From positions 1 to 44,027 of the forward strand of contig JBMNQS010000007.1 in NCBI GenBank assembly GCA_050944255.1: a stretch of DNA of 44,027 nucleotides, written 5' to 3'. The translations under genes were made by a program, and so were the position numbers. The stretch is from JBMNQS01 sp050944255. Its GTDB lineage: Bacteria; Bacillota; Clostridia; Christensenellales; Maliibacteriaceae. The notes under the pieces were generated by a model that worked only from the letters and a program-made list of their open reading frames with translations, was not told where the DNA came from and did not search any database. This document shows, in pieces, positions 16,356 to 24,917 of the stretch (position 1 is the first letter of the stretch; each line of letters starts with the position of its first letter).

Positions 16356-19300
16356 TCAGTCTTCACTCTCATTTTTTTCAAGTGAAATTTCCTCGAACAA
16401 GCCCATGGCCGTTTCGATCAGCCGCAGGCTGTCCGCGCCTGGCATTTCGATGCGGATGCGCGGGGAAACGCCGTGGGAAAACCCCAGCCATTTTTTATGT
16501 TTGGCCAGCGAGCGCATCAGCTTTGCGCCGTCTATGGGCGCGTCGGGCTCCAGCGTAGCCTCCAGCCGGTGGCCCCGCTGCACGACGGCGTTGACCCCCA
16601 AAACGGACGCTTTCGCCCGGAGCCTGGCGATCTTCATCAGCGTCAGAACCGACTGCGGCGGCTCGCCGAAGCGGTCGATCAATTCGTCGATGGCCTCGCT
16701 CTCGCCCTCCCCGTCCTGGATCTCGGCGATGCGCTGGTACGCCTGTATTTTCAGCGCCTGCGAGGTGATGTAATCATCGGGTATATAGGCGTCGGCCATC
16801 ACGTCGATGCGCGGATCGGTCTTTTCACGGATTTCCTCGCCCCGGTGCTTTCTGACCGCCTCACCCACCATGCGGCTGTAGAGCTCGTAGCCCACCGCGT
16901 TCATGTGCCCGTGCTGCCTGGCGCCCAGAAGGTTGCCGGCGCCGCGGATTTCCAGATCGCGCATGGCGATTTTGAACCCGGAGCCGAACTGTGTGAACTC
17001 GCTGATGGTGCGCAATCGTTTCTGCGCCGTCTCTGTCAGCGCCTTGTTTCCCCTGTAGGTAAAGTAGGCGTACGCCAGGCGCGTGGAGCGGCCCACCCGT
17101 CCCCGCAGCTGGTACAGCTGCGCCAGACCGAAATGGTCCGCATCGTAGACGATCAGCGTATTGACCCTGGGAATATCCAGTCCGTTTTCAATGATGGTGC
17201 TGCATAACAGCACGTCAAGCCTGCCCTCGACGAAGTCCATCATCACGCCCTCCAGCGTCCGGGCGTCCATCTGCCCGTGGGCCATGGCGATCCGGGATTC
17301 GGGCACCAGCGCCGAAAGCCTTCTGAAGTAGCTGTCCATGGACTGCACGTGGTTGTACACGATGTATACCTGGCCGTCGCGGGCCAGCTCCTTTCGGACG
17401 GCCTCGGCAATGATGCCGTCCTGATAGGGCAGCACGTACGTCTGCGTGGGATAGCGGCCCTCCGGCGGCGTCTCCAGGATGGACATGTCGCGTATGCCCA
17501 CCATGGACATGTGCAGCGTCCGCGGAATGGGCGTGGCCGATAGCGTCAGCACGTCCACGTTTTTACGCATCTGCTTGATGCGCTCCTTGTGGCGCACCCC
17601 GAAACGCTGCTCCTCGTCGATGACGAGAAGCCCCAGCCGCCTGAATGTCACGTCCTTGGCCAGCAGGCTGTGGGTACCCACCACAATATCCACGGTTCCC
17701 TCGGCCATGGCCTGCTTCGTCTTTTTATTCTGCGCCGGCGTCCGAAAGCGCGATAAAAGCGCCGCAGACACCGGGAACCCCTCAAAGCGCTGAACAATGG
17801 TCTGGTAATGCTGCTGGGCCAATAGCGTGGTGGGCACCAGCACCGCCACCTGCATGGAATCGGCCACCGCCTTGAACGCGGCCCGAAGCGCCACCTCCGT
17901 CTTGCCGTAACCCACGTCGCCGCAAAGGAGCCGGTCCATCACCCTTTCGGACTGCATATCCCGCTTGATCTCCCGGACGCACTGCACCTGATCCGGCGTC
18001 TCCTCGTAGGGAAAACTCTCCTCAAATTCCCGCTGCCACGGGGTATCGGGGGAAAACGCGTGCCCCCGCGCGGCCTGCCGCGCAGCGTACAGTTCGGCCA
18101 GCTCGCGGGTCATATCCTCAATGGAGGCCGCCACTTTCTTTTTGGTGTTGGCCCACTCGCTGCCGCCCAGCCTGGAGAGTTTGGGCCCCGCGTCGTCGCT
18201 GCCGATATATTTCTGCACCCTGTCCATCTGTTCGGTGGGCACGTAGAGCTTATCGCCCTTTGCGAACTCAATCAAAAGGTAGTCCCGCAGGACCCCCTCC
18301 ACCTGCATCTGCATCACGCCGCGGCAGATGCCCACGCCGTGCTTGTCGTGGACCACGTAGTCTCCCGCCTCAAGCTGCGCGAAGGAGGCGATGCGCCCCG
18401 GCCGCCTGGAGGAAACGCGCCTGGTCCGTTTTTCTGCTGCGAGAAACACATTGTGTTCGCCTATGATCACAAGGCCCTCGTCCTCGTAGGCCGCGCCCAG
18501 CGTAATGCCCGAAGCGACGATGAGCACCTGCCCGGCGGAGACGGGGCCCTTTGCCGCCACCTGCTTGACGCCGCGGTCTGAAAATTCCTTGCGCAGGCTC
18601 AGGGCCGCCCTGTCGCTTCTGGCGCAGACGACGATGCGGTTTTTTCGCCGCTGTTGCTCCATGATGTGCTTGACCAGAAGATCGATGCGTCCCTGGAAGC
18701 TGATTTCGTCCCGGCTGCGCATCCGGACGGCATGCCCTCTCGGGAAGTATTCGTCCTTCCCCTCCAGGGCCCAGAAGCTGCAGAAGCGCCTGCGCTGCAG
18801 CTTGCGCGCGATCTGCCCGTACTCCAGATGCATGGAGGCCTGCTCCTGTACCGCCATACCGGCCTGAAGCTGCACCGTCAGGGACTGATGAAAGCCGTGC
18901 TCTCCCTCCCGCACCGCCTTAGTGACGGCCTTCGGGTTTTCCAGCAGCACCAGCGCGTTCTCCGGCAGATAATCGCAGAAATCCGCCGTGGGCAGATCAA
19001 ACACGCTCCAGAGGCTCTCGGCGTTGCCTCCATGCGCAAGGCGCACCTGCTCCCGCTCCAAAAGGCTGCGCAGCTGGGCCGCGGCCAGCGGGTCGTTTTT
19101 TTCATTTTGCCTGTGCACGGCCTCCTGCAGGCGCCTAAGCGCTTCCGGCGCCTCCTCCCGGGTCAAAAGCGCCTCGCTGGCCGGGTACAGGCAAACCTCA
19201 TGCACATTCTCGCCGGAGCGCTGGCTCACCGTGTCGAACAGGCGTATGCTATCCACCTCGTCATCGAAAAACTCGATCCTGTGCGGCGCGTCCTCCGCCA

Positions 19301-19853
19301 GGGAAAATACATCCAGTATCCCCCCCCGAAGGGCGAACTGCCCACGGCCCTCCACCGTATCCACCCGCTCGTATCCCGACGCGGCCAGCGCCCGGGCGCA
19401 AAGCGAAAGCTCCAGCCGCCGGCCCGCCCCGACGCGCAGCGTATGCCGCTCAAACTTTTCCCCGGGCATCATCGGCGCCACCAGCGCCTCGATCCCGGCC
19501 ACGTAGATACCGTCCTCACCGGAAAGAAGCCTGCCCAGAATCCTTGTGCGCATGCCGGCCATTTCACGGCTGGCGGCGGTGACGCCCGCGGTTAAAAGCT
19601 CCCGCTGAGGCAGGCGCTCCACCGGCACATCCGCCAGATGCGAAAGCTCTCTTGCCACCACCCGCGCCCTCAGGTCCGTGGCCGTAACGATCAGCAGCAG
19701 GAACTCGCCCTTCACCGCCGCCGCCAATTGCGCCGCAGCGTTTTCGCACACGCCGAAAACCGAGCAGGGGCCGCTCCCCCCCTCGGACACATGCTCTGTG
19801 ATTTGCTGCACGGGCCGCATCGCCCGCAGCAGCTCAAGTATCTCCGATGCCAA
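16356..19853 (-). CDS. mfd: Transcription-repair coupling factor
   Basis: 1165 residues, the usual full length. Mfd releases RNA polymerase stalled at DNA damage and recruits UvrA. The N-terminal third is the UvrB-like module. The RNA polymerase interaction domain begins around GDYVVHDKHGVGI (about residue 495). The RecG-like motor has Walker A LLCGDVGYGKTEVA (about 645), Walker B as DEEQRFG (about 745), SATPIPRT and the motif VI region QLRGRVGRS. A C-terminal TRCF domain closes the protein. GGAGGTGAAAG lies 6 nt before the ATG. It is downstream of pth in a conserved order. Confidence 0.97.
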   Translation of the reverse strand: MASEILELLRAMRPVQQITEHVSEGGSGPCSVFGVCENAAAQLAAAVKGEFLLLIVTATDLRARVVARELSHLADVPVERLPQRELLTAGVTAASREMAGMRTRILGRLLSGEDGIYVAGIEALVAPMMPGEKFERHTLRVGAGRRLELSLCARALAASGYERVDTVEGRGQFALRGGILDVFSLAEDAPHRIEFFDDEVDSIRLFDTVSQRSGENVHEVCLYPASEALLTREEAPEALRRLQEAVHRQNEKNDPLAAAQLRSLLEREQVRLAHGGNAESLWSVFDLPTADFCDYLPENALVLLENPKAVTKAVREGEHGFHQSLTVQLQAGMAVQEQASMHLEYGQIARKLQRRRFCSFWALEGKDEYFPRGHAVRMRSRDEISFQGRIDLLVKHIMEQQRRKNRIVVCARSDRAALSLRKEFSDRGVKQVAAKGPVSAGQVLIVASGITLGAAYEDEGLVIIGEHNVFLAAEKRTRRVSSRRPGRIASFAQLEAGDYVVHDKHGVGICRGVMQMQVEGVLRDYLLIEFAKGDKLYVPTEQMDRVQKYIGSDDAGPKLSRLGGSEWANTKKKVAASIEDMTRELAELYAARQAARGHAFSPDTPWQREFEESFPYEETPDQVQCVREIKRDMQSERVMDRLLCGDVGYGKTEVALRAAFKAVADSMQVAVLVPTTLLAQQHYQTIVQRFEGFPVSAALLSRFRTPAQNKKTKQAMAEGTVDIVVGTHSLLAKDVTFRRLGLLVIDEEQRFGVRHKERIKQMRKNVDVLTLSATPIPRTLHMSMVGIRDMSILETPPEGRYPTQTYVLPYQDGIIAEAVRKELARDGQVYIVYNHVQSMDSYFRRLSALVPESRIAMAHGQMDARTLEGVMMDFVEGRLDVLLCSTIIENGLDIPRVNTLIVYDADHFGLAQLYQLRGRVGRSTRLAYAYFTYRGNKALTETAQKRLRTISEFTQFGSGFKIAMRDLEIRGAGNLLGARQHGHMNAVGYELYSRMVGEAVRKHRGEEIREKTDPRIDVMADAYIPDDYITSQALKIQAYQRIAEIQDGEGESEAIDELIDRFGEPPQSVLTLMKIARLRAKASVLGVNAVVQRGHRLEATLEPDAPIDGAKLMRSLAKHKKWLGFSHGVSPRIRIEMPGADSLRLIETAMGLFEEISLEKNESED

Positions 19854-19970
19854 TCTTTCACCTCCAACCGCATCCGGCTGGCTCGGGCGTAAACGCCCGG
19901 AGGCATACTATCTATAACATTTTTCCGCCGCGGCGCAAGCGGCTTTTATCCTGCGCCAGACAGACGGACT

Positions 19971-20561
19971 TTACGCTTTCGCGTTGTGATTGTATTGGCG
20001 CATGGCCGCTTCACATCCGTCGGCAACAAACGTCCTGGCCGCCTGCGCCGCCACAAGGCACGCCTCCCGCACGGCCCCAGGCGCGCGGCGAAGCACGTAA
20101 TCGGCCAGATCGCCGCCTTTTGGCATGCCGATGCCCACACGCACCCGCGCAAAATCTCCGGTACCCAGCTGGATTACAATGGACTTCATCCCGTTGTGGG
20201 TGCCCGGCCCGCCGCCGGGCCTTATCCGCAGCGCGCCCTCGGGCAGGTCCACGTCGTCGTAGATGACAAGAAGCTGCGATTCGTCCATTTTATAGTAGGT
20301 TAAAAGCGCCGCCACCGCGCTGCCGCTGAGGTTCATGTACGTGGTGGGCTTGGCCAGCATGACCGGCTGCCCCGCTATGCGGCACTTGGCCACGTAGGCG
20401 CGGCACCGCTTCATCAGGGAAAACGAAGCGCCTTCGTCTCCGGCCAGCTTATCCACGGCCATAAAGCCCACGTTATGCCGCGAGTCCTTGTACTTATCGC
20501 CTATATTCCCCAAGCCGACGATCAGGTATCCGCCGGTTTTTCTTCTGTTCCAAAACGCCAT
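19971..20561 (-). CDS. pth: Peptidyl-tRNA hydrolase
   Basis: 196 residues. It frees tRNA from peptidyl-tRNA dropped by ribosomes. Family marks are LIVGLGNIGDKYKDSRHNVGF with the catalytic His (about residue 31), KPTTYMNLSG, VIYDDVDLPEG with the catalytic Asp, and GGPGTHNGMKSI. A short basic N-terminal extension (MAFWNRRKT) precedes the core. Its ATG overlaps the glmU stop by one base (TAATG), so the two are translationally coupled. Confidence 0.96.
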   Translation of the reverse strand: MAFWNRRKTGGYLIVGLGNIGDKYKDSRHNVGFMAVDKLAGDEGASFSLMKRCRAYVAKCRIAGQPVMLAKPTTYMNLSGSAVAALLTYYKMDESQLLVIYDDVDLPEGALRIRPGGGPGTHNGMKSIVIQLGTGDFARVRVGIGMPKGGDLADYVLRRAPGAVREACLVAAQAARTFVADGCEAAMRQYNHNAKA

Positions 20562-21937
20562 TATTTCTTTTCCTTTTGCTCGCGCCGATTCGCCGCCCAG
20601 CCTTCCTTGACCACCTGCCGGCTTCTGGCGATGGCCAGGGCGTCCTCGGGCACGTCGTCGGTAATGGTGGACCCTGCGGCGATGTAGGCCCCGTCGCCCA
20701 CCTTCACCGGCGCGATCAGATTCGTGTTGCAGCCGATAAAGACATTGTCGCCCACGTCGGTGAAGTACTTGCCGTGCCCGTCGTAATTGACAAACACCGT
20801 GCCGCAGCCCACATTGCAGTTTTTCCCCAGCCGCCCGTCGCCGATGTACGTCAGGTGCGACACCTTCGTCCCGTCGCCGATCTCGGCGTTCTTGACCTCC
20901 ACAAAGTCGCCGATGCGCGCCTTTTCGCCCACGCGGCTTCCCGGACGCAGGTAGGCGTAGGGACCGATGGTGCTGCCCTTTCCCACACCGGCTTCAAGCA
21001 GGACGCTGTTTTGTATCCGCACGCCATCCGCCAGGACGCTGTCCACGATCCGGCTGCCCGGATAAAGCACGCAGTCCTCCCCGATGAGGGTATGCCCTTC
21101 CAGCACGTTGCCGGGATAGATTACCGTATCCGCGCCGATTTTCACCTGCGCGCCGATGTACGTGTTTTCCGGGTCTATCAGCGTCACGCCGGCGCGCATG
21201 TGCGCTTCATTGATCCTTCTGCGCATGATCTTTTCGCAGTGATACAATTGCACCCGGTCGTTGACCCCCAGGCACTGCCGGCAATCGCCCGCTGTAAGCG
21301 CGCCCACGCGCCCGCCATCCGATACGATAATGCCCACGATGTCCGTAAGGTAGTATTCGCCCTGGGCGTTGTCATTATCAAGCCTCCCCAGCGCGTCCAT
21401 CAGCTTATCGGTTTTAAAGCAATACACCGACGCATTGACCTCGTCGATAAGAAGCTGCTCTTCATTTGCGTCCTTGTGCTCCACGATGGCCGTCACGTCG
21501 CCGTTTTCGGCGCGCACGACCCGCCCATATCCTGCGGGGTCCTCAAGCCTCGCGGATAAAAGCGCCCCGTCGTAATCCTGCGCCAGAAGGTGCAGCGCCT
21601 CCAGCGTCCCGCGGGTCAGAAGCGGCATATCCCCCGCCGCAATCAGCGTATAGGGGATGTTTTTATCCAGAAGCGGAAGCGCCATCATGGCCGCGTGGCC
21701 GCTGCCGAGCCTTTCGGATTGCAGCGCGTACTCCAGCTCATCGCCAAAAACGTCCTTCACAGCCTCTTCATTGGCCCCCACCACGGCGATGGGTTTTCTA
21801 TCGGATAAGGCGCCCGCCGCCTCCAGCACCCAGCCCAGAAGCGTCCGGCCGCAGATTTCGTGCAGCATCTTGTTCTTCTTTGATTTCATCCGGGTGCCCT
21901 CGCCCGCGGCCAGAAGCACCACTTGCAGTTTTTTCAT
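20561..21937 (-). CDS. glmU: Bifunctional UDP-GlcNAc pyrophosphorylase / glucosamine-1-P acetyltransferase
   Basis: 458 residues, normal length. The N-terminal uridyltransferase carries LAAGEGTRMKSKKNKMLHEI. The C-terminal part is a left-handed beta helix of hexapeptide repeats (for example IGEDCVLYPGSRIVD and GKGSTIGPYAYLRPGSRVG) that acetylates glucosamine-1-P; the catalytic His and the Asn-Tyr-Asp segment appear in VSHLTYIG and VNYDGHGKY. It supplies UDP-GlcNAc for wall synthesis. The order glmU-pth-mfd matches other Firmicutes except that prs and ctc are missing between glmU and pth. The decayed CRISPR array starts only 72 bp upstream. Confidence 0.96.
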   Translation of the reverse strand: MKKLQVVLLAAGEGTRMKSKKNKMLHEICGRTLLGWVLEAAGALSDRKPIAVVGANEEAVKDVFGDELEYALQSERLGSGHAAMMALPLLDKNIPYTLIAAGDMPLLTRGTLEALHLLAQDYDGALLSARLEDPAGYGRVVRAENGDVTAIVEHKDANEEQLLIDEVNASVYCFKTDKLMDALGRLDNDNAQGEYYLTDIVGIIVSDGGRVGALTAGDCRQCLGVNDRVQLYHCEKIMRRRINEAHMRAGVTLIDPENTYIGAQVKIGADTVIYPGNVLEGHTLIGEDCVLYPGSRIVDSVLADGVRIQNSVLLEAGVGKGSTIGPYAYLRPGSRVGEKARIGDFVEVKNAEIGDGTKVSHLTYIGDGRLGKNCNVGCGTVFVNYDGHGKYFTDVGDNVFIGCNTNLIAPVKVGDGAYIAAGSTITDDVPEDALAIARSRQVVKEGWAANRREQKEKK

Positions 21938-21986
21938 TATTCAGTCTCCTTCCACGCTCCGGCAAGGAGCGCAACTCAAAGGGGTG

Positions 21987-22015
21987 ATCCTATGGCAAAA
22001 TGCGCTGTCTTTCAA
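21987..22015 (-). promoter_or_regulatory. Candidate glmU promoter whose -35 lies in a CRISPR repeat
   Basis: Minus strand: TTGAAA (22010-22015), the 3' end of the outermost CRISPR-type repeat, then a 17-nt spacer and TAGGAT (21987-21992). The -10 matches consensus at four of six positions. Confidence 0.35.
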
Positions 22016-22627
22016 TCCACTCCCCCACGCGAGGAGCGACGCCCTACACCGAAGATACCTTACTTTCCACTATGATTTCAACCCGCGCTTCCCCGTGGGA
22101 AGCGTCCTCCAGGACACCACCGGGCGCAGCTCCATTAGCGAACTTTCAATCCACGCCCCCGCGTAGGGAGCGGCTCACGGTTTCCCCAAAGGTGGAAGCC
22201 CAGCAATCCTTTCAACCCGCGCTCCCCCGTAGGGAGCGTCCTCCAGGACACCACCCGGCGCGGCTCCGTTAGCGAACTTTCAACCCACGCCCCCGCGTAG
22301 GGAGCGACTTACGGTTTCCCCAAAGGTGGAAGCCCAGCAATCCTTTCAACCCACGCTCCCCCGTGGGGAACGTTCTCCAGGACACCACCCGGCGCGGCTC
22401 CGTTAGCAAACTTTCAACCCACGCTCCCGCGTGGGGAGCGACTGCGGGGCATTCGGGTAGCTCTTCGTGGATTTCCAATTTCAACCCACGCTCCCGCTTG
22501 AGGAGCGACGCCCTACACCAACCTTCTGACCTCGGGCAAGCTCTTTCAACCCACGCTCCGTGCAGGATGTGGCTATTCCATTATAACAGCGCCTTGAATA
22601 AAAAATTTCAACGCCCCGCCGCCGGTC
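22010..22627 (-). CRISPR. Degenerate orphan CRISPR array, type I-C-like repeats
   Basis: Eight full repeats of 31 nt start at 22010, 22076, 22144, 22210, 22278, 22344, 22412 and 22479, a damaged one at 22544 and a vestige at 22606. Spacers are 34-37 nt. Read on the minus strand the best repeat (22412-22442) runs from GTCGCTCCCCACG to GTGGGTTGAAA, with a GC-rich hairpin and the GAAA 3' end of type I-C repeats. Almost every repeat differs from the others. Spacers 2, 4 and 6 are near-copies of each other, as are 3 and 5, because a 134-bp repeat-spacer-repeat-spacer block is tandemly duplicated. No cas gene is present in the window. The leader should lie at the high-coordinate side, where the repeats are the most damaged, so acquisition is presumably dead. 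Confidence 0.82.
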
Positions 22628-22712
22628 ATCCTTCGTCACCAAACAGATGACGCTCATTCCTATTATACGATGCCGTCCGCGCATGTACAACCGCTTTATC
22701 TGCGGCCTTGGC

Positions 22713-22741
22713 TTGCCAAGCCGCCCTGCCGCGCCTATAAT
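22713..22741 (+). promoter_or_regulatory. Promoter of the VOC gene
   Basis: -35 TTGCCA (22713-22718), a 17-nt spacer and a perfect -10 TATAAT (22736-22741), 30 nt before the start codon. Confidence 0.75.
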
Positions 22742-22771
22742 GAAACCAACAAGCATTTGGAGGTAATCAGC

Positions 22772-23161
22772 ATGTCGCTCTACAAAGGATTGGATCATAT
22801 CGGCGTCTATACCACCGATCTTCAGGGCTCCGAGGATTTCTATGTCAAAACCCTGGGCTTTGAGCTGTTATCCCGCCAGCGGGCCACCCGCGCCGACGGC
22901 AGCGAGTTCGGTATGTGCTTCGTGGCGGCTGGCAGCTGCGAGATCGAGCTGGTGGAGGTTGCCGAGCTTCCCGCTTCCGGCGTCATCGCCCACATTGCCC
23001 TTGAGGTGGAGGATATCGAATTGGCCATGGCCACGCTGAAGGATAAGGGCGTGGATTTCCCAACCCCCTACGGTGAAATGAGCATTCTCGGCGGCATCAA
23101 AAACGTGTTCTTTTCCGGCCCTTCCGGAGAGAGGCTGGAACTGGTGCAGCGTTTGGGGTAA
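22772..23161 (+). CDS. VOC superfamily (glyoxalase-like) protein
   Basis: 129 residues. The fold has two beta-alpha-beta-beta-beta modules; candidate metal ligands stand at the usual places: His in LDHIGVYT (residue 8), Glu in CEIELVE, His in VIAHIALEVED, and Glu in SGERLELVQ near the C-terminus. This pattern fits lactoylglutathione lyase-like or methylmalonyl-CoA epimerase-like enzymes, but cannot decide between them. The ATG at 22772 has TTGGAGG 7 nt upstream; the in-frame extension to 22670 lacks a site and overlaps the promoter. It sits alone between the CRISPR remnant and a palindromic repeat. Confidence 0.82.
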   Translation: MSLYKGLDHIGVYTTDLQGSEDFYVKTLGFELLSRQRATRADGSEFGMCFVAAGSCEIELVEVAELPASGVIAHIALEVEDIELAMATLKDKGVDFPTPYGEMSILGGIKNVFFSGPSGERLELVQRLG

Positions 23162-23190
23162 AGGGGTACGCCGGGCTTTGCCCGGACCCA

Positions 23191-23226
23191 CCAAAGGGGG
23201 ACTTTTTGAAAAAAGTCCCCCTTTGG
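23191..23226. terminator. 17-bp perfect hairpin after the VOC gene
   Basis: Arms 23191-23207 and 23210-23226 (CCAAAGGGGGACTTTTT and its complement) with a 2-nt centre, 30 bp after the stop. It is also the first module of the dispersed repeat described at 23191-23450. Confidence 0.7.
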
Positions 23227-23450
23227 AATCCCCGAAAAACTTTACTTCGCTTCGCGGCAGGATAACGAGATATATTTACTGTATAATTAATATAAAGGTT
23301 CCGCAAGCTCCGCTTGCGGTGATAAAGTCTTTTTGGAGTTCTCAGAACCTTTTTCTTCCAGAAAAAGGTTCTGAGCGGGTCCGGGCAGCGCCCGGCGGTT
23401 TCTTAAGGCGGAGCCTTAAGCGGGTTTAAGGGCGGAGCCCTTACGCATTC
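23191..23450. repeat. Modular palindromic dispersed repeat, copy 1
   Basis: A string of short palindromes fills this gap. They include the 17-bp hairpin, GCAAGC/GCTTGC, a 13-bp stem around AGAACCTTTTTCT (about 23344-23372), CCGGGC/GCCCGG, TTAAGGC/GCCTTAA and TTAAGGGC/GCCCTTA. The block from AAAGTCTTTTTGGAGTTCT onward is the reverse complement of the modules at 27360-27412 and 27559-27610. The AAAGTCCCCC to CTTCGCGG part recurs at 42070-42132. The block ends just before the FGGY kinase ribosome binding site. Confidence 0.75.
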
Positions 23451-23476
23451 CCTAAATACCGGCAAAGGAGGCCATT

Positions 23477-24787
23477 ATGCGCATCATCGCGCTGGACATC
23501 GGTTCCAGCTTCACGAAATCGGCCGTCATGGACACGCAGACCGGCGAAATACTGGAGAAAAAGCGTGTGGAGACGGCGCCGCGGATCGACCGCGGGGACA
23601 TCCGTCTGTTCGAAATGCGGGCCGAAGACCTGTACGCATCGGTCACAGCGCTGATCGACGGCCATCTGGCGCATTTCCCCGACATAGAGGGCATTTTCTT
23701 TTCCACGCAGATGCACGGCTTCGTGCTGACCCGCGGCATGCAGGCCATCACGCCCTACGTCTCCTGGCAGGACGCCCGCGCCGACATTGAAACCGGCGGC
23801 GTCATCCCCATAGACGCGCTTGAGGAAAAGCTCGGTCCGGAGAACATCCGTCTGATGGGCACCCGCTACAAGACCGGCATCGCCGCCTGCAGCCTTTACG
23901 CCTACCGGATGCAGCATCCGGATTTCGATCCCTCCGGCGCGCTGTTTCACACGCTGGGCAGTTATCTCATCTACCGCCTAAACGGCGGGACGCGCCATGC
24001 CTGCCACCTGACCAGCGCCGCCGGCACCGGCTTCGCCGACGCTTCCCGCGGCATCTGGAACCAGGAGGTCCGGCGCATCACCGGCTGTGAGGACCTGATC
24101 TTCCCGGACATCGTGCCGGAAACCGAGCCTTTGGGCCGGTACAGGGGCGTCAGCCTTTACGCCGACATCGGCGATCATCAGGCCACCGTCTACGGCACGC
24201 AGAACCTGGACTTCGACGACGTATCCATCACCATCGGCACCGCCTGCATCATCTGCGCCGTGGCCGATGGCTTTGTCAGGGCGGATTTTGAAGTCCGTCC
24301 GTACTTTGACGGCCGCTATCTGATGACCATCACCCGCCAGCCCGGCGGCCGGGTGATGGACGTGGTCGTGGACATGCTGCGCGACTGCGCCAGGACCCTT
24401 ACCGGAAAGGAACTTTCCGAGGCGGAGGCCTGGAGGATGCTCCTTGAGCGCATAAAAGACGATACCCGGGGCCTTGAAATTGTCCCGGACTTTTTCATCG
24501 GCGGCGGCCAGGGCAAGGTAACGGGCATCTCTTCGGGCAACTTCACCGCCGATCATCTCTTCTCCGCCGGCTTCCACAGTTTGGCAGGCTCCTACGCCCA
24601 AGCCATCGGCCGCCTGAGGAAATGGAACCCCCGGCTCAAGGGCGTGCTCTTATGCGGCGGCAAACTTTCGGAAACCGAGGTGCTGCGAGCGCGCACCGAA
24701 GGGGCCTGCGGCCTGCCCACCTTCGTCTCCAGGCAGGAGGACGAATCCCTCTACGGGCTATTGCGCATCGCCAGGAAAATCGGATAA
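23477..24787 (+). CDS. FGGY-family carbohydrate kinase
   Basis: 436 residues, on the short side for the family. The ASKHA phosphate-1 loop is DIGSSFTKSAV (residues 6-16). TQMHGFVLTRG (about 75) corresponds to the substrate loop of sedoheptulokinase and xylulokinase relatives. ITIGTACIICA (about 255) is the phosphate-2 region and LLCGGKLSETEVL (about 390) the adenosine-binding part. The sedoheptulokinase-like branch is the best guess; the sugar cannot be assigned. AAAGGAGG lies 6 nt before the ATG. No sugar transporter or isomerase is adjacent. The gene is transcribed away from purR. Confidence 0.82.
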   Translation: MRIIALDIGSSFTKSAVMDTQTGEILEKKRVETAPRIDRGDIRLFEMRAEDLYASVTALIDGHLAHFPDIEGIFFSTQMHGFVLTRGMQAITPYVSWQDARADIETGGVIPIDALEEKLGPENIRLMGTRYKTGIAACSLYAYRMQHPDFDPSGALFHTLGSYLIYRLNGGTRHACHLTSAAGTGFADASRGIWNQEVRRITGCEDLIFPDIVPETEPLGRYRGVSLYADIGDHQATVYGTQNLDFDDVSITIGTACIICAVADGFVRADFEVRPYFDGRYLMTITRQPGGRVMDVVVDMLRDCARTLTGKELSEAEAWRMLLERIKDDTRGLEIVPDFFIGGGQGKVTGISSGNFTADHLFSAGFHSLAGSYAQAIGRLRKWNPRLKGVLLCGGKLSETEVLRARTEGACGLPTFVSRQEDESLYGLLRIARKIG

Positions 24788-24802
24788 AACATAAGCGAAT
24801 CA

Positions 24803-24830
24803 AAAAAGCCGGGCATATGCCCGGCTTTTT
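24803..24830 (+). terminator. Terminator of the FGGY kinase gene
   Basis: Perfect palindrome AAAAAGCCGGGCAT/ATGCCCGGCTTTTT ending in a T-run, 16 bp after the stop. Confidence 0.9.
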
Positions 24831-24917
24831 CTTGCGTGTTCACTCTTCATGCGCCGCACTTTTTACGGTATTTGAAAACGTATGTTTTAGAACCTATCCG
24901 TCATAGAATAAGATGGC

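Noticed and set aside
22000..22272. Frames across the CRISPR-type array
   Set aside because: The regular repeat-spacer periodicity explains the open frames; no start signals.
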